Of a DNA stretch of 64,000 nt, positions 18,052-24,381 are shown one piece after another. Origin of the DNA: an uncultured Flavobacteriaceae bacterium (lineage in GTDB: Bacteria > Bacteroidota > Bacteroidia > Flavobacteriales > Flavobacteriaceae); contig CANNAN010000009.1 of NCBI GenBank assembly GCA_947502635.1, forward strand, positions 124,001 to 188,000, in the 5' to 3' direction. Within the stretch, counting starts at the first letter, position 1. Each line of letters starts with the position of its first letter. The position numbers and the translations under genes were made by a program. The notes under the pieces are model-generated. The model was not told the DNA's origin, ran no database searches, and was given only the letters and a program-made list of their open reading frames with translations.

Positions 18052-18294
18052 ATGAATTCTTATGAAGCAACCATTGATGCTTTATTGGATATTTTAGAGC
18101 GTAAGTACTCTATTAACGAAGAACTTCTGGAGCACAGGAGATTATTGGAATATGTTACTAGTCCAAAAAACACTGAAAGTATTAAGAAGTTTATTGTTAG
18201 GGTAGGCCGAAAAAAGGAAGATTTTAATAATAAACAGCATACTACTAGTTATACGCTTAAGCTTTTAGAGGGCATGATGAAACATAGTAATTAA
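18052..18294 (+). CDS. Small hypothetical protein, paired with 17846
   Basis: An 80-residue protein, helical at the start (YEATIDALLDILERKYSIN) and basic in the middle (FIVRVGRKKEDFNNKQ). It starts two bases after the previous stop, so the two form a bicistronic unit. No family recognised. Ten bases after its stop begins the first copy of repeat module B. Confidence 0.5.
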   Translation: MNSYEATIDALLDILERKYSINEELLEHRRLLEYVTSPKNTESIKKFIVRVGRKKEDFNNKQHTTSYTLKLLEGMMKHSN

Positions 18295-18303
18295 ATCAAA
18301 CAT

Positions 18304-18380
18304 AGGACAAATAGTCGGCATTCCAGCAAAAAATCTAACACCGTTCATTTCATAGTATTAGTTTTGATAGATTTGGGGGC
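18304..18380 (+). repeat. Repeat module B, copy 1 (without H)
   Basis: AGGACAAATAGTCGGC followed about 45 bp later by ATTAGTTTTGATAGATTTGG and a GC-rich patch. Near-identical modules occur at about 18891 and 19577. Here it stands without the preceding long hairpin and lies about 140 bp upstream of the 18519 gene. Confidence 0.65.
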
Positions 18381-18518
18381 TGCGCGCTGCGCTTGCTAAA
18401 AAAGAATAATAAGAGAATCAATTTCACTAAATTTGATTTTTGTAAAACGAAAATATGTTACTTGTTAAAATTTTAAAAGGCTCGATGTTTTAAGTATTCA
18501 CTTAAAAACATTGGACTA

Positions 18519-18743
18519 ATGAAAAATTATAAGAAATTAAAAAAAGCTTTTGGCCTCAATCAATTTGAATTAATTGATTTTCCTAAGAAGTTTTCTAATA
18601 TAAAAATTTCACGTATTCAGAATTCAGATAAAAGAGGAGGTTGCAGTTGGTGTTTTCCTCACGGGATTGACACCACTAATTCTAAAGAATCAAAATTTAC
18701 CAGAAATTGGAAGGCATACAGACTTAAGCAATGGAGAAGTTGA
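18519..18743 (+). CDS. Small basic protein with CxxC-like motif
   Basis: A 74-residue basic protein. It starts MKNYKKLKKAFGLNQFE and ends in a conserved-looking block, GGCSWCFPHGIDTT then FTRNWKAYRLKQWR, with a CxxC that could bind metal. I believe similar small proteins occur repeatedly in flavobacterial genomes, but I know of no function. It follows repeat module B copy 1 and precedes the full H+B copy 2, so it is one unit of a repeat-separated array. Confidence 0.5.
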   Translation: MKNYKKLKKAFGLNQFELIDFPKKFSNIKISRIQNSDKRGGCSWCFPHGIDTTNSKESKFTRNWKAYRLKQWRS

Positions 18744-18754
18744 TTATTAATAAG

Positions 18755-18958
18755 CAACCAAGTTTATCTCATTCAACTGCGCAAAATTTTCACTAAGTCT
18801 TTTGTCCTATCCTATCTCAAATCTTGGCTTGTTTCATTTCGCTAAGTTGGTTTTTTAACGGGAACAAAAAGTGCAGTTTAATAAAAAGTAAGGACAAATA
18901 GTCGGCGCAATTTTATCTCTCATTTAATAGTTATTAGTTTTGATAGATTTTAGGGCTG
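18755..18958 (+). repeat. Repeat unit H+B, copy 2
   Basis: Hairpin part: AACCAAGTTTATCTC (18756) through ATTTCGCTAAGTTGG (about 18836-18850), then TTTTTTAACGGGAACAAAAA, then module B from AGGACAAATAGTCGGC (18891) to TTAGTTTTGATAGATTTT. About 200 bp, closely similar to 19442-19640. It lies directly before the 19079 gene. Confidence 0.75.
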
Positions 18959-19078
18959 ATAGCTGTACCTGTTAAAAAGGTAAATTATATAGTCAAAAAT
19001 ATAATACTTAACGATTCAACAACGATGATTATTACGTTAGATTGAAGTAAAAAACTCATGAACGAATTTTTAAAATAA

Positions 19079-19261
19079 ATGATCGTGAAAAAGATGGAAA
19101 TATTACCTAAGGATATTTGGAACGATAAAAAACTCTATAACGTAAATGACTTTATCAAGAAGCATTCCGACAATCAATCCAAAGAAAGAAAAATTAGAAA
19201 TAAACTTCTTTCCATCCAATATAAATTGGAAGATTATATAGAAAAGAGGATATCAAGGTAA
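19079..19261 (+). CDS. Very small basic hypothetical protein
   Basis: A 60-residue Lys-rich helical frame (MEILPKDIWNDKKLYNVNDF, basic tail). It sits about 120 bp after repeat copy 2 and is followed by a clear intrinsic terminator, which supports it as a separate transcription unit. No family recognised. The start could be ATG at 19079 or ATG at 19094. Confidence 0.4.
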   Translation: MIVKKMEILPKDIWNDKKLYNVNDFIKKHSDNQSKERKIRNKLLSIQYKLEDYIEKRISR

Positions 19262-19354
19262 TTAAAGAGGTTAAAACTAATACTAAAAGAATAAAGCACT
19301 AATTGTTGAAGAAATCTAAGCTCTTTATAAAGCTAACGCACTTGGTTTATTTCA

Positions 19355-19405
19355 TTTCAAAAGAGAATTAAAACAAGTTTAAAGCTCTTTTGAAACGGTT
19401 TTTTT
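19355..19405 (+). terminator. Intrinsic terminator in the cargo array
   Basis: A perfect 11-bp stem TTTCAAAAGAG / CTCTTTTGAAA (19355-19365 and 19385-19395) followed by CGG and seven T. It ends the 19079 unit. Confidence 0.7.
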
Positions 19406-19441
19406 AATACAAGTACGTGCATTCATTGCTCTAGGTCAATA

Positions 19442-19640
19442 AAACCAAGCTTATCTCATTCAACTGCGCAAAATTCTCACTAAGTTGCTGCGCTGCCTTA
19501 TCTCAAATCTTTGCTTGTTTCATTTCGCTAACTTGGTTTTTTCACGGGAACAAAAGTGCCGTTTAATAAAAAGGAAGGACAAATAATCGGCGTAATTTTA
19601 TCTCTCGTTTAATAGCTATTAGTTTTGATAGATTTGGGGC
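19442..19640 (+). repeat. Repeat unit H+B, copy 3
   Basis: Arms AACCAAG (19443) and CTTGGTT (about 19532-19538) enclose the conserved loop TTATCTCATTCAACTGCGCA...AAATCTTTGCTTGTTTCATTTCGC. Then come the CACGGGAACAAAAGTGC box and module B from AGGACAAATAATCGGC (19577). About 200 bp, the closest relative of copy 2. It lies about 75 bp before the 19715 gene. Confidence 0.75.
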
Positions 19641-19714
19641 TTTATGCTTCGTTAGCCTAAAAAGTACGTGTATTTTAATGCGCTTGACAATTCAAGCACA
19701 AATATTAGAAGTTT

Positions 19715-20206
19715 ATGACTAAGAAATTCAGGTTACCAAGAAAAGTAAAGAAAAAACTTAAGAAAGGTTTTTGGCTATACCATCCAGACGAAAAAGGAGA
19801 TTCACTAGGTGCTAGCCCTGCAAAAAATCAACAAGATTATATTGCATACAAAAAAGGTGATTTAAGAAACCTTGTTGATAGAAAGAACTCTAGAAAAAGA
19901 AGAAAAGAATTTAACTCAAAACTTGATAAAGAAGTTTCTATATCTGACCAAGTACTACAAGAATATGTTAATGATATCTTCGCTGAAGAATTTAGGGATT
20001 CTTCATATAGAACTTTATTAGAAGCAAAGAATAGTCGAAAAGGGATTAAAGCTTATCATAATTTCATTAATGCATATGAATTACAAGCTAATGGGGAGGA
20101 GTCTTTTGGTAATATTTCTTGTATGTCGGTAGATTACGCTAGGGATTTATTACGTGAAGAAAAACTACTTAAAAAGAAGAAGAAAGCTAGAAAAAAGCGT
20201 AGATAA
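19715..20206 (+). CDS. Basic hypothetical protein, element cargo
   Basis: A 163-residue very basic protein: Lys/Arg-rich ends (FRLPRKVKKKLKKGFWLYHP at the start, KKKKKARKKRR at the end) around a helical core with YVNDIFAEEF and SVDYARDLLREEK. The charge suggests nucleic-acid binding. I have seen similar proteins as flavobacterial hypotheticals but cannot name a function. It is the last member of the repeat-separated array, just before the predicted AbiF RNA. Confidence 0.6.
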   Translation: MTKKFRLPRKVKKKLKKGFWLYHPDEKGDSLGASPAKNQQDYIAYKKGDLRNLVDRKNSRKRRKEFNSKLDKEVSISDQVLQEYVNDIFAEEFRDSSYRTLLEAKNSRKGIKAYHNFINAYELQANGEESFGNISCMSVDYARDLLREEKLLKKKKKARKKRR

Positions 20207-20308
20207 ATTGAGACCTACAAAAATTTAGAAGACATTGTCTGTTAGATTTACTTGGATATGTAAATAAAAAATATTGTTAAAAAATAACAAAGAAAGAAAT
20301 AAAAACAG

Positions 20309-20316
20309 TATCTTTG
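20309..20316 (+). promoter_or_regulatory. Bacteroidota -7 box for the AbiF-linked RNA
   Basis: TATCTTTG, an exact match to the TAnnTTTG consensus. It predicts transcription from about 20322, at the base of the hairpin. I could not find a well-spaced -33 TTG. Confidence 0.6.
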
Positions 20317-20322
20317 CAGTAA

Positions 20323-20375
20323 CAGTACACACCACGCTACCCATTAGAACAGCGTCCCAGGGTGTGTCTTTTGCT
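20323..20375 (+). ncRNA. Predicted structured RNA upstream of AbiF gene
   Basis: A two-part stem: ACACACC (20327-20333) pairs with GGTGTGT (20361-20367), and ACGCT (20334-20338) with AGCGT (20351-20355). There is a 12-nt loop and a CCCAG bulge on the 3' side. It starts a few bases after a consensus -7 box and lies 28 bp before the abiF start. To my knowledge AbiF/Abi_2 HEPN proteins have been linked to a non-coding RNA encoded just upstream. The hairpin is seen; the RNA function is inferred. Confidence 0.55.
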
Positions 20376-20402
20376 TTATAGACCTTTCCGATTCATCTCA
20401 AT

Positions 20403-21308
20403 ATGTTTAAAAAAGATCCTACGACAATAGAAGAACAGATACAAAAACTTAAGGATAGGGGGCTAAATATCACTCCCGAAGATAATGCAGAACACTATCT
20501 TTCACATATAAGTTATTATCGATTAGGTGAGTATTGGCATTCAATGCAATACGATAAAGAAAAACATCTTTTTAAAGAAAACAGTCGTTTTTCAGATGTT
20601 ATTGCACTTTATAGTTTTGATAGAGAACTACGCATTTTACTTTTTGATGTCATTGAAAAAATAGAAATAAGCTTAAGGACTAAACTAATTTATCATCTAT
20701 CGCACGAAGTAGACCCTTGGTGGTTTCAAAACTTTGATTTGTTTACAGATAGCATGGCGTTAGTGAAAACGTTATCCAACTTGGAGGAAGAATTGTCTCG
20801 CTCGAAAGACCCTACAATTAAGAATCACAGGAAAAAACACAAAGACGATTTACGTTTCCCTCCTGCATGGAAATCTTTAGAACAGACCAGTTTTGGAGCA
20901 TTGTCAAAATTATATGGAAACCTTAAGAATACTGTTAATGCCAAGGATAAAATTGCAGAAGAATATGGTGTTGTAAATCATACGTTTTTACCTAGTTGGT
21001 TGCAATCTATAGCGCAGATACGTAACTATTGTGCACATCATTCCAGGCTTTGGAACAGGAATTTACCTGGAGCTCCAAAATTATTGCCAAAACCACCCAA
21101 TCCTTGGATACTTGAAAAAGAAAACGTACCAAGACAATTTAACAAACTATACGTGCATCTATGTTTGATGAAATATTTGTTAAACACAGTACAACCTGGT
21201 AATACCTTTGCATCAAAATTAGGTGCTTTGATAAAAAAATACCCCAATGTAGACCCAGATGCCTTAGGCATGAAACCTGACTGGCAAAATGAGCCTTTAT
21301 GGAAGTAA
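20403..21308 (+). CDS. Abi_2-family (AbiD/AbiF) HEPN protein
   Basis: A 301-residue member of the Abi_2 family. It opens IEEQIQKLKDRGLNI, followed by HYLSHISYYRLGEYW and ALYSFDRELRILLFDVIEKI. The HEPN RNase motif R-x4-H is visible as RNYCAHHSRLWNR (Arg207, His212). AbiD/F proteins cause abortive infection, and the HEPN motif implies RNA cleavage. The gene is cargo at the right end of the element, adjacent to the attachment site, with a hairpin RNA directly upstream that could be its RNA antitoxin. An intrinsic terminator follows at 21351. Confidence 0.88.
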   Translation: MFKKDPTTIEEQIQKLKDRGLNITPEDNAEHYLSHISYYRLGEYWHSMQYDKEKHLFKENSRFSDVIALYSFDRELRILLFDVIEKIEISLRTKLIYHLSHEVDPWWFQNFDLFTDSMALVKTLSNLEEELSRSKDPTIKNHRKKHKDDLRFPPAWKSLEQTSFGALSKLYGNLKNTVNAKDKIAEEYGVVNHTFLPSWLQSIAQIRNYCAHHSRLWNRNLPGAPKLLPKPPNPWILEKENVPRQFNKLYVHLCLMKYLLNTVQPGNTFASKLGALIKKYPNVDPDALGMKPDWQNEPLWK

Positions 21309-21320
21309 ATCTACTTCAAT

Positions 21321-21340
21321 GTTGCCCCATTCGTTGCCCT
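21321..21340 (+). repeat. Paired GTTGCCC repeats, right arm
   Basis: GTTGCCCC at 21321 and GTTGCCCT at 21333, spaced 12 bp, the same unit and spacing as at 6469/6481 by the integrase. They are probable recombinase or accessory-factor arm sites. Confidence 0.55.
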
Positions 21341-21350
21341 AAAAAATAAC

Positions 21351-21384
21351 AAAACCCCTAAAATCAATGGATTATAGAGGTTTT
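21351..21384. terminator. Element-encoded terminator behind tRNA-Leu
   Basis: A 10-bp stem with one mismatch: AAAACCCCTA / TAGAGGTTTT. T-runs on either side allow use by abiF (plus) and by tRNA-Leu (minus). Because integration cut the tRNA off from its own terminator at 6298, this one probably substitutes for it. Confidence 0.6.
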
Positions 21385-21386
21385 TA

Positions 21387-21401
21387 GTACTCAAGGTGGG
21401 A
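21387..21401. repeat. attR direct repeat within tRNA-Leu
   Basis: GTACTCAAGGTGGGA; 14 of the 15 bases are the 3' end of tRNA-Leu (acceptor and part of the T stem). Identical to attL at 6344-6358. Confidence 0.85.
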
Positions 21402-21469
21402 ATCGAACCCACACAACCGAAGTTACTGGATTTTGAATCCAGCGCGTCTACCAATTCCGCCACTTGAGC
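21388..21469 (-). tRNA. tRNA-Leu (anticodon CAA)
   Basis: A class II tRNA of 82 nt. Acceptor GCTCAAG pairs with CTTGAGT (one G-U), the D-arm contains GGCGGAATTGGTAGAC, and the anticodon stem CTGGA/TCCAG frames loop TTCAAAA with anticodon CAA. A variable arm follows, then T-arm GTGGG-TTCGATT-CCCAC. CCA is not encoded. The 3' end is the integration site of the 15-kb element. A partial copy of its 5' end lies at 21761-21808. Confidence 0.95.
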
Positions 21470-21498
21470 ATTAATAAACTAAATAAGACAATTCAAAA

Positions 21499-21747
21499 TT
21501 ACGAATTATCTCTAATTAAACGGAGTTTTTTTTCTTTTCCAACTCCCGATTTCCAATATTTTTCTCTTTTTCTAGCATCAATTCTAATATCTAATGATTC
21601 AGAATATAATAACTTAAAAGGACGATATGCTCTCGTTGTTTTCTCACGACCTTGATTATGTCTTTCCAACCTATCAGGAATATTAATTGTCATTCCTACA
21701 TAAATATAATTTCTTGACAAGCTTGAAATAGCATAAACATAATACAC
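21499..21747 (-). CDS. Small GIY-YIG nuclease-family protein
   Basis: An 82-residue single-domain protein: MYYVYAISS (the GIY half), YIYVGMTINIPDRLERHN (YIG-like half with catalytic-type Arg), and a basic C-terminal helix ARKREKYWKS. These tiny GIY-YIG proteins are common in flavobacteria, often beside tRNA genes. Here it lies between the intact tRNA-Leu and a broken copy of the tRNA's first 29 nt, in tRNA orientation. It may be a selfish nuclease or part of a minimal mobile unit. The physiological role is unknown. Confidence 0.85.
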   Translation of the reverse strand: MYYVYAISSLSRNYIYVGMTINIPDRLERHNQGREKTTRAYRPFKLLYSESLDIRIDARKREKYWKSGVGKEKKLRLIRDNS

Positions 21748-21760
21748 TATATAAATTTAA

Positions 21761-21808
21761 GCGCGCCTGCCTGTCGGCAGACAGGTCTACCAATTCCGCC
21801 ACTTGAGC
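21761..21808 (-). pseudogene. tRNA-Leu 5' fragment split by a 20-bp palindrome
   Basis: Reading the minus strand from 21808, the first 23 nt of tRNA-Leu are followed by CCTGTCTGCCGACAGGCAGG and then CGCGCT, which are tRNA nt 24-29. After that homology ends. The insert can form hairpins and belongs to a palindrome type common in flavobacterial intergenic regions. The fragment retains an upstream promoter-like TATATTTTTG on the minus strand. Confidence 0.8.
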
Positions 21809-21952
21809 ATTTCGGACAGCAAAAATATAGATTTTTTCGATATTAATCATAAAAATACCCACCAATATCCTTTTTAGGTTAAAATAAATGTATAAATTTG
21901 CACCTCGTTTAAAATAAGGTACTGTTTAGTACTGCAAAACAACTAGTTATCT

Positions 21953-22894
21953 ATGCCAACTATAAATACTGAAGCAAAAATTTTTGCATGTACACAAAGT
22001 AAAGTTCTTGGTGAAAAAATAGCAAAAGCATTTGGTGCAGATTTAGGAAATGTAATAACCTCTACCTATAGTGATGGTGAATTTCAACCATCTTATGAAG
22101 AGTCTATTCGTGGAACTAGAATTTTTATTATTGGTTCTACCAATCCAGGTCCAGAAAACTTAATGGAAATGTTATTAATGATAGACGCAGCAAAGCGTGC
22201 TTCAGCAAGACATATTACAGCAGTGTTACCCTATTTTGGATGGGCAAGACAAGATAGAAAAGATAAACCTCGTGTGCCTATTGCTGCCAAATTGGTTGCT
22301 AAAATGTTAGAAGCTGCAGGAGCTACACGTATTATTACTATGGATTTGCATGCCGATCAAATACAAGGTTTTTTTGAAAGACCCGTTGATCATTTATTTG
22401 CATCCACCATTTTTCTACCTTATTTAAAGAGTTTAAACTTAGATAATTTAACAATTGCATCTCCTGATATGGGAGGTTCTAAAAGAGCTTATGCCTATTC
22501 TAAAGCATTAGGAAGTGATGTGGTAATTTGCTACAAGCAACGTGCCAAGGCCAATATAATTTCACATATGGAATTAATTGGTGACGTTACTGGTAAAAAT
22601 GTTGTATTGGTCGACGATATGGTTGACACGGCAGGCACTTTAACGAAAGCAGCAGATTTAATGATAGAACGAGGTGCATTAAGTGTTAGAGCTATTTGTA
22701 CACACCCTATTTTATCTGGAAAAGCTTATACGAATTTAGAAAATTCAAAATTAGAAGAACTTATAGTAACAGACTCTATACCATTATCGCAAAAGAGTGA
22801 TAAAATTAGAGTTTTAAGTTGTTCCGACTTGTTTGCTGAAGTTATGGACAAAGTTCACAACAATCAGTCTATTAGTTCAAAATTTGTAATGTAA
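21953..22894 (+). CDS. prs: Ribose-phosphate pyrophosphokinase
   Basis: A 313-residue PRPP synthase making 5-phosphoribosyl-1-pyrophosphate from ribose-5-phosphate and ATP. Seen: FACTQSKVLGEKIAKAFG, STYSDGEFQPSYEESIRGT, the YFGWARQDRKDKPRVPI flexible loop, the Mg-binding TMDLHADQIQGFF, and the PRPP-binding motif NVVLVDDMVDTAGT. Length is typical of the bacterial class I enzyme. It is followed 65 bp later by rplY, a pairing seen in many Bacteroidota, and then pth. Confidence 0.97.
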   Translation: MPTINTEAKIFACTQSKVLGEKIAKAFGADLGNVITSTYSDGEFQPSYEESIRGTRIFIIGSTNPGPENLMEMLLMIDAAKRASARHITAVLPYFGWARQDRKDKPRVPIAAKLVAKMLEAAGATRIITMDLHADQIQGFFERPVDHLFASTIFLPYLKSLNLDNLTIASPDMGGSKRAYAYSKALGSDVVICYKQRAKANIISHMELIGDVTGKNVVLVDDMVDTAGTLTKAADLMIERGALSVRAICTHPILSGKAYTNLENSKLEELIVTDSIPLSQKSDKIRVLSCSDLFAEVMDKVHNNQSISSKFVM

Positions 22895-22959
22895 ACCCTC
22901 CCAACCTCAAAGGAAAGGAGCGTTAGATAAGAATAATTATTAATTAACATAAATAGAAA

Positions 22960-23598
22960 ATGAAATCAATTACAATCAACGGATCTCAAAGAGAAAGCGT
23001 GGGCAAAAAAGCGACAAAAGCCTTACGTAATGCTGGTCAGGTTCCTTGCGTATTATACGGAGGAGATAAGCCAGTTCATTTCGCAGCAGCAGAATTAGCA
23101 TTCTCTAAACTTGTATACACACCAAATGCGCATACTGTTGTGATTAATTTGGAAAATGGAGAAACTCTTAATGCAGTACTCCAGGATATTCAATTTCATC
23201 CAGTTACCGATAAAATTTTACACGTAGATTTTTATCAGTTATTTGAAGACAAAGAAATTGCGTTAAATATTCCTGTTCAGCTTGTTGGAAACTCAAAAGG
23301 TGTTAAAAACGGTGGTGTTTTAAGAAGAAACAACAGAAAACTTCGTATCAAGGCATTACCTGCTAATTTACCAGATTTTATAGAGATAGATATTACACCT
23401 CTAAAAATTGGTGATAAAGTTGCTGTGGGCGATTTACCAAGTGATAAGTATAGTTTTTTACATTCAGACAACACTGTTGTATGTCAGATCAAAACTTCAA
23501 GAACAGCTGTTGAAGACGAAGATGAAGATGAAGAGGCAGCAGAAGGAGCTGAAGCACCAGCAGCAGAAGGAGCAGAAGCACCAGCAGCTCAAGAATAG
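22960..23598 (+). CDS. rplY: 50S ribosomal protein bL25 (Ctc/general stress type)
   Basis: A 212-residue long-form bL25, binding 5S rRNA. The N-terminal RNA-binding domain ([33 protein letters not shown]) is followed by the TL5/Ctc beta domain ([20 protein letters not shown]). The Ala/Glu-rich acidic tail from about residue 185 is a low-complexity extension frequent in Bacteroidota. A strong terminator follows at 23626. Confidence 0.95.
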   Translation: MKSITINGSQRESVGKKATKALRNAGQVPCVLYGGDKPVHFAAAELAFSKLVYTPNAHTVVINLENGETLNAVLQDIQFHPVTDKILHVDFYQLFEDKEIALNIPVQLVGNSKGVKNGGVLRRNNRKLRIKALPANLPDFIEIDITPLKIGDKVAVGDLPSDKYSFLHSDNTVVCQIKTSRTAVEDEDEDEEAAEGAEAPAAEGAEAPAAQE

Positions 23599-23625
23599 AT
23601 ATTATATTCTTAACTTAAATATTAG

Positions 23626-23657
23626 AAGCATCCTGTATTATTCAGGATGCTTTTTTA
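23626..23657 (+). terminator. Intrinsic terminator after rplY
   Basis: A 10-bp stem AAGCATCCTG / CAGGATGCTT followed by TTTTTATTTTT. Confidence 0.88.
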
Positions 23658-23680
23658 TTTTTACAGAAACATAAAATGTT

Positions 23681-24307
23681 ATGTATCGGTTTTTATTAAA
23701 ATTATTTAAGAGAGACAAGAAAATAGAAGGACAAAATATAATGAAGAAGTATTTAATAGTTGGTTTAGGGAATATAGGAGAGAAGTATGAAAATACCCGC
23801 CATAATATTGGATTTAAAATATTAGATTATTTTGCAAATAAAGAATCCTTAACCTTTGAAACTCAAAAACTAGGAGACATTACCACCTATAAATTAAAAG
23901 GGAGAACCTTTATTTTTTTAAAACCTAATACCTATATGAATTTAAGCGGAAAAGCAATACTGTATTGGTTAACAAAAGAAAAAATTCCTTTAGAAAACTT
24001 ATTAGTTATTACAGATGATTTAAATCTCCCCTTTGGAAGTATTCGATTGAAAGCAAAAGGTAGTGATGGCGGACATAACGGATTAAAGGATACCCAAGAT
24101 AAGTTAAACACCACTAAATATAATCGTTTTAGATTTGGAATTAGTGACGCCTTCGGAAAAGGCAGACAGATTGATTATGTTTTAGGAGAATGGACTCAAG
24201 AGGAATCCGATCAACTTAAAGAACGCTTAGATAAATCAGCCGAGCTTATAAAATCTTTTGCTTTAGCAGGAATGAATATTACAATGAATACCTTTAACGG
24301 TAAATAG
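23681..24307 (+). CDS. pth: Peptidyl-tRNA hydrolase
   Basis: A 208-residue enzyme that recycles tRNA by hydrolysing peptidyl-tRNA. Seen: YLIVGLGNIGEKYENTRHNIG (catalytic His and the Asn pair), FLKPNTYMNLSGKA, TDDLNLPFGSIRLKAKGSDGGHNG, and YNRFRFGIS. The first 20 residues (MYRFLLKLFKRDKKIEGQNI) are a basic extension before the conserved start. I recall such extensions in flavobacterial Pth, but ATG at 23741 is an alternative start. Confidence 0.95.
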   Translation: MYRFLLKLFKRDKKIEGQNIMKKYLIVGLGNIGEKYENTRHNIGFKILDYFANKESLTFETQKLGDITTYKLKGRTFIFLKPNTYMNLSGKAILYWLTKEKIPLENLLVITDDLNLPFGSIRLKAKGSDGGHNGLKDTQDKLNTTKYNRFRFGISDAFGKGRQIDYVLGEWTQEESDQLKERLDKSAELIKSFALAGMNITMNTFNGK

Positions 24308-24381
24308 AAAGCATTATAACATCCTAAAAAGTACCAACAGATCTCGGACGGAGCGGACATTTTTTATACACCCACTTTTAT

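Larger units (their letters stand above)
6344..21401. mobile_element. 15-kb mobilisable element integrated in tRNA-Leu(CAA)
   Basis: Bounded by a 15-bp direct repeat (GTACTCAAGGTGGGA at 6344-6358 and 21387-21401). The right copy is the 3' end of tRNA-Leu and the left copy lies 160 bp before a tyrosine recombinase. Content in order: integrase, unknown 513-aa protein, excisionase-like HTH, Rep_3 initiator, iterons, primase, BfmA, relaxase, coupling protein, TraO, TraQ, a small-gene array separated by repeats, and an AbiF gene. It encodes DNA processing and a coupling protein but no transfer-channel ATPase or core channel subunits, so it is probably mobilisable rather than self-transmissible. 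The excised circle would be 15,043 bp. Confidence 0.88.

Noticed and set aside
18755-19640. The H repeats as integron attC sites
   Set aside because: The long paired arms and unit structure invite the idea, but I see no conserved RYYYAAC/GTTRRRY boxes, and the only recombinase is a tRNA-targeting integrase rather than IntI. A cassette-like array remains possible by another mechanism.
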